Assembly (NCBI RefSeq): GCF_037975245.1
Contig: NC_092576.1
Location: 45,547,111-45,611,110 of the forward strand
Length of the DNA: 64,000 nt
From: Apostichopus japonicus
Taxonomy: Eukaryota; Echinodermata; Holothuroidea; Aspidochirotida; Stichopodidae
Direction of reading: 5' to 3'
A model generated the notes under the pieces. The model was not told the origin of the DNA. It saw only the letters and a list, made by a program, of their open reading frames with translations, and did no database searches. The translations under genes were made by a program, and so were the position numbers. Positions 62,256 to 64,000 of this stretch are shown here, piece after piece. Each line of letters starts with the position of its first letter. Position 1 is the first letter of the stretch.

Positions 62256-62799
62256 CTTCTCGGAAATTTCAACGATCGATTGACAGCCGCTGTAGGCGGG
62301 GTTTTGGCTGTTAGTCCAGTAAAAATGGGGGTGAACCCAGAACTAACTGCAACCGGAGATTTCATTTGTTCATACTGTTGTTGTGTCCCCACTGAACATT
62401 ATATCCAATTAACATAAATTCAAAATGGACGCCAACAATATCTTTGATGATCTGTAATAGCTCATTAACGATTGGTTTTATACCCTCAACCTATATCATG
62501 GGAGGATAGAAACATGACCCCAAACAATCAAACTAGCTGATTGAAAATACACATTGACGTACCTATAAACTAGATAGGACTCCATGTGACGTCATCAGAA
62601 CTATAAATGGAGGTGGACTGAACGAAATCAGGCTGCTTTAAGCAGAGACGATATACTATTATATTTAGTGTTGTCAATGGTTAAATCCATATTTGAAACA
62701 ATATCGCGCTACGCGCGATTATGTTGTCTGTCATTACCGTTTTACTTTATGCAGCTTCTGTGATTTACTTTGAGAACGCGAAGTAGAAGTTAAACTTCA

Positions 62800-63480
62800 A
62801 TTCTTTGCAGTAGCATATTGAGCATTATTGGCGATCGGGCAGGGAGGGACAAACTTCGCTTTTGGCGCCCCCTGTCAATATTTTAAGGACAGTTTATAAC
62901 TACGCCACTGGTTCTTTGCTAAGCAATCCTTTCAAATAACATGTAAAACATATATCACACAAATAATAAACAATATAATATACTACATGATACTATTGAA
63001 TAAAAATACACCATCAATATTTTTCACGCCCAGGACTTACGGAAGTATGCTACTGTCGAATGCATCATCAGGTGCGTGTGAATGGAGGGCGGGAGGGGGG
63101 GGGGGGGGGAGGGTGTTCTGCTTGAAAATTTGAAGATAATTTACTACATAAAATGGCAAAATATTGCACCAGTTTGCATCTAAGCACATTTCCTTATTAA
63201 AATATATCTAAAAGTGGAAGGGACACCCCCTCCACTTAGACCCAGGAAAGCGATTACTACATTTCATTACATTTTGCCCCTCCCCCTGTGGAAATTTCTG
63301 CACACGCCCCTGACAATCAATCAAAAGTCGATCAAAAGTTAAAAAAGTGACATTTTGGTAGGGATTCGAATGAGGTGTATTTGACTTCCTGGCAATATCT
63401 TTCCAGTTAATATCACCTCGTATCACCTAATACTACCTTGAATATTTACCTTAACACCACATTAATGCTACGGGGGGAAT
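62800..63480. other. fragments of transposon ends, no complete element
   Basis: ACTACGCCACTGG at 62903 and CACACGCCCCTGAC near 63302 look like right-hand termini of CAGTGGCGTAG- and CAGGGGCGTG-type elements; no left ends are found. A G tract lies near 63092. Confidence 0.4.
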
Positions 63481-63539
63481 GTAAAGTAGCTGGCTATCAT
63501 GCAAAGCAAGAGTCTAGAGCTTCGTGATTTCTTGCCTTT

Positions 63540-64000
63540 GGATTTGAAGCTATAACTGTTTGACCTAGGTCTGTTGACCTCAGGTGACCTTTGATCTTGA
63601 CCAAAAAAAATATGAATCATCTACTCACTATGGGTAATCCACCACCAAAGTATGAGAATGATCTTAACTTGCGTCATCCACTTAGAGTGGTTACAACATG
63701 TGTCACAGATACACACACACACACACACATGCATGCCTGCATATCTTCCTTTTGTCTCTGGCAAGGAATCAAAAAGGGGTTCTGAGCAATTTTCAGCAAA
63801 ATTAAATTTGACCACGCCCCTCATGAATATTAATGATATGCTGTAGGGTTTTAACCTACACATGTACCCCCACCTCCCACCAATGCCACCGAAACAAGTT
63901 TGAACAAAATCGGACAGACGGTAGCCGAGATATTAGCATTTAAAGAAATTGTTCGAAGCCCCGCACGCTGATGAATATTAATGATATTTACACCACAAAC
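63540..64000. repeat. interspersed-repeat-like sequence with (CA)n and DR1-like site
   Basis: Contains TGACCTTTGATCT (63585-63597), related to the unit at 40.2-40.9 kb, a (CA)n run at about 63711-63728, and TGAATATTAATGATAT twice (63823-63838 and 63972-63987). Truncated by the window edge. Confidence 0.5.

Noticed and set aside
61812-62392. Several overlapping frames rich in Pro/Thr or Gly/Trp
   Set aside because: Caused by the ~15-bp CCCGGACAATTCCCA array, which is open in several phases on both strands.

Overview
This is a eukaryotic, animal-type genomic window. Coding sequence is carried by short exons with GT-AG introns, and intron and intergenic DNA dominates. There are tRNA-derived SINEs and many small hAT-like transposons, and no bacterial operon structure. 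The one gene identified with confidence is TRDMT1 (DNMT2). A leucine-rich-repeat exon of the kind abundant in echinoderm NLR-type receptors, together with the style of the repeats, suggests a marine deuterostome, possibly an echinoderm; this is inference. No complete gene lies in the window, and long open frames are mostly by-products of repeats whose unit is a multiple of three.

Layout. 1-3846: the first three coding exons of TRDMT1/DNMT2 on the minus strand; the remaining exons lie beyond the left edge, and intron 2 carries a 48-bp minisatellite. 4580-5860: a 41-bp minisatellite with a 538-bp higher-order duplication. 6882-7404: a hAT-like MITE with perfect 8-bp target duplications. 12.2-56.7 kb: a set of minus-strand exons whose reading phases fit one another. 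They start with a 209-nt LRR exon at 56.5 kb and continue at 33.7, 29.4, 16.0 and 12.9 kb, with a possible last exon near 12.2 kb. I interpret them as one long LRR-type gene with introns up to 22.7 kb; its family is not established. 25.05-27.66 kb: a G-rich ~15-bp minisatellite. 40.2-40.9 kb: a ~135-bp tandem repeat carrying DR1 nuclear-receptor half-site pairs. 42.4-43.6 kb: a ~145-bp tandem repeat split by a SINE. 46.4-46.96 kb: a ~205-bp repeat rich in ACGT palindromes. 57-64 kb: AT-rich sequence with no recognised gene, more MITEs and simple repeats.

The most striking content is the mobile DNA. Four kinds of non-autonomous elements with different termini (CAGTGGCGGAGC, CATAGGCGTAGGAG, CAGGCGCGTA and the chimeric CAGGCGCGTATCCAGG element) carry the same ~110-bp internal core, seen eleven times in both orientations. 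Several elements are nested and can be ordered by their target-site duplications. A ~2-kb composite is present twice with the same internal junctions, and a third related copy still shows the empty site. The window therefore preserves a readable history of a modular MITE system.
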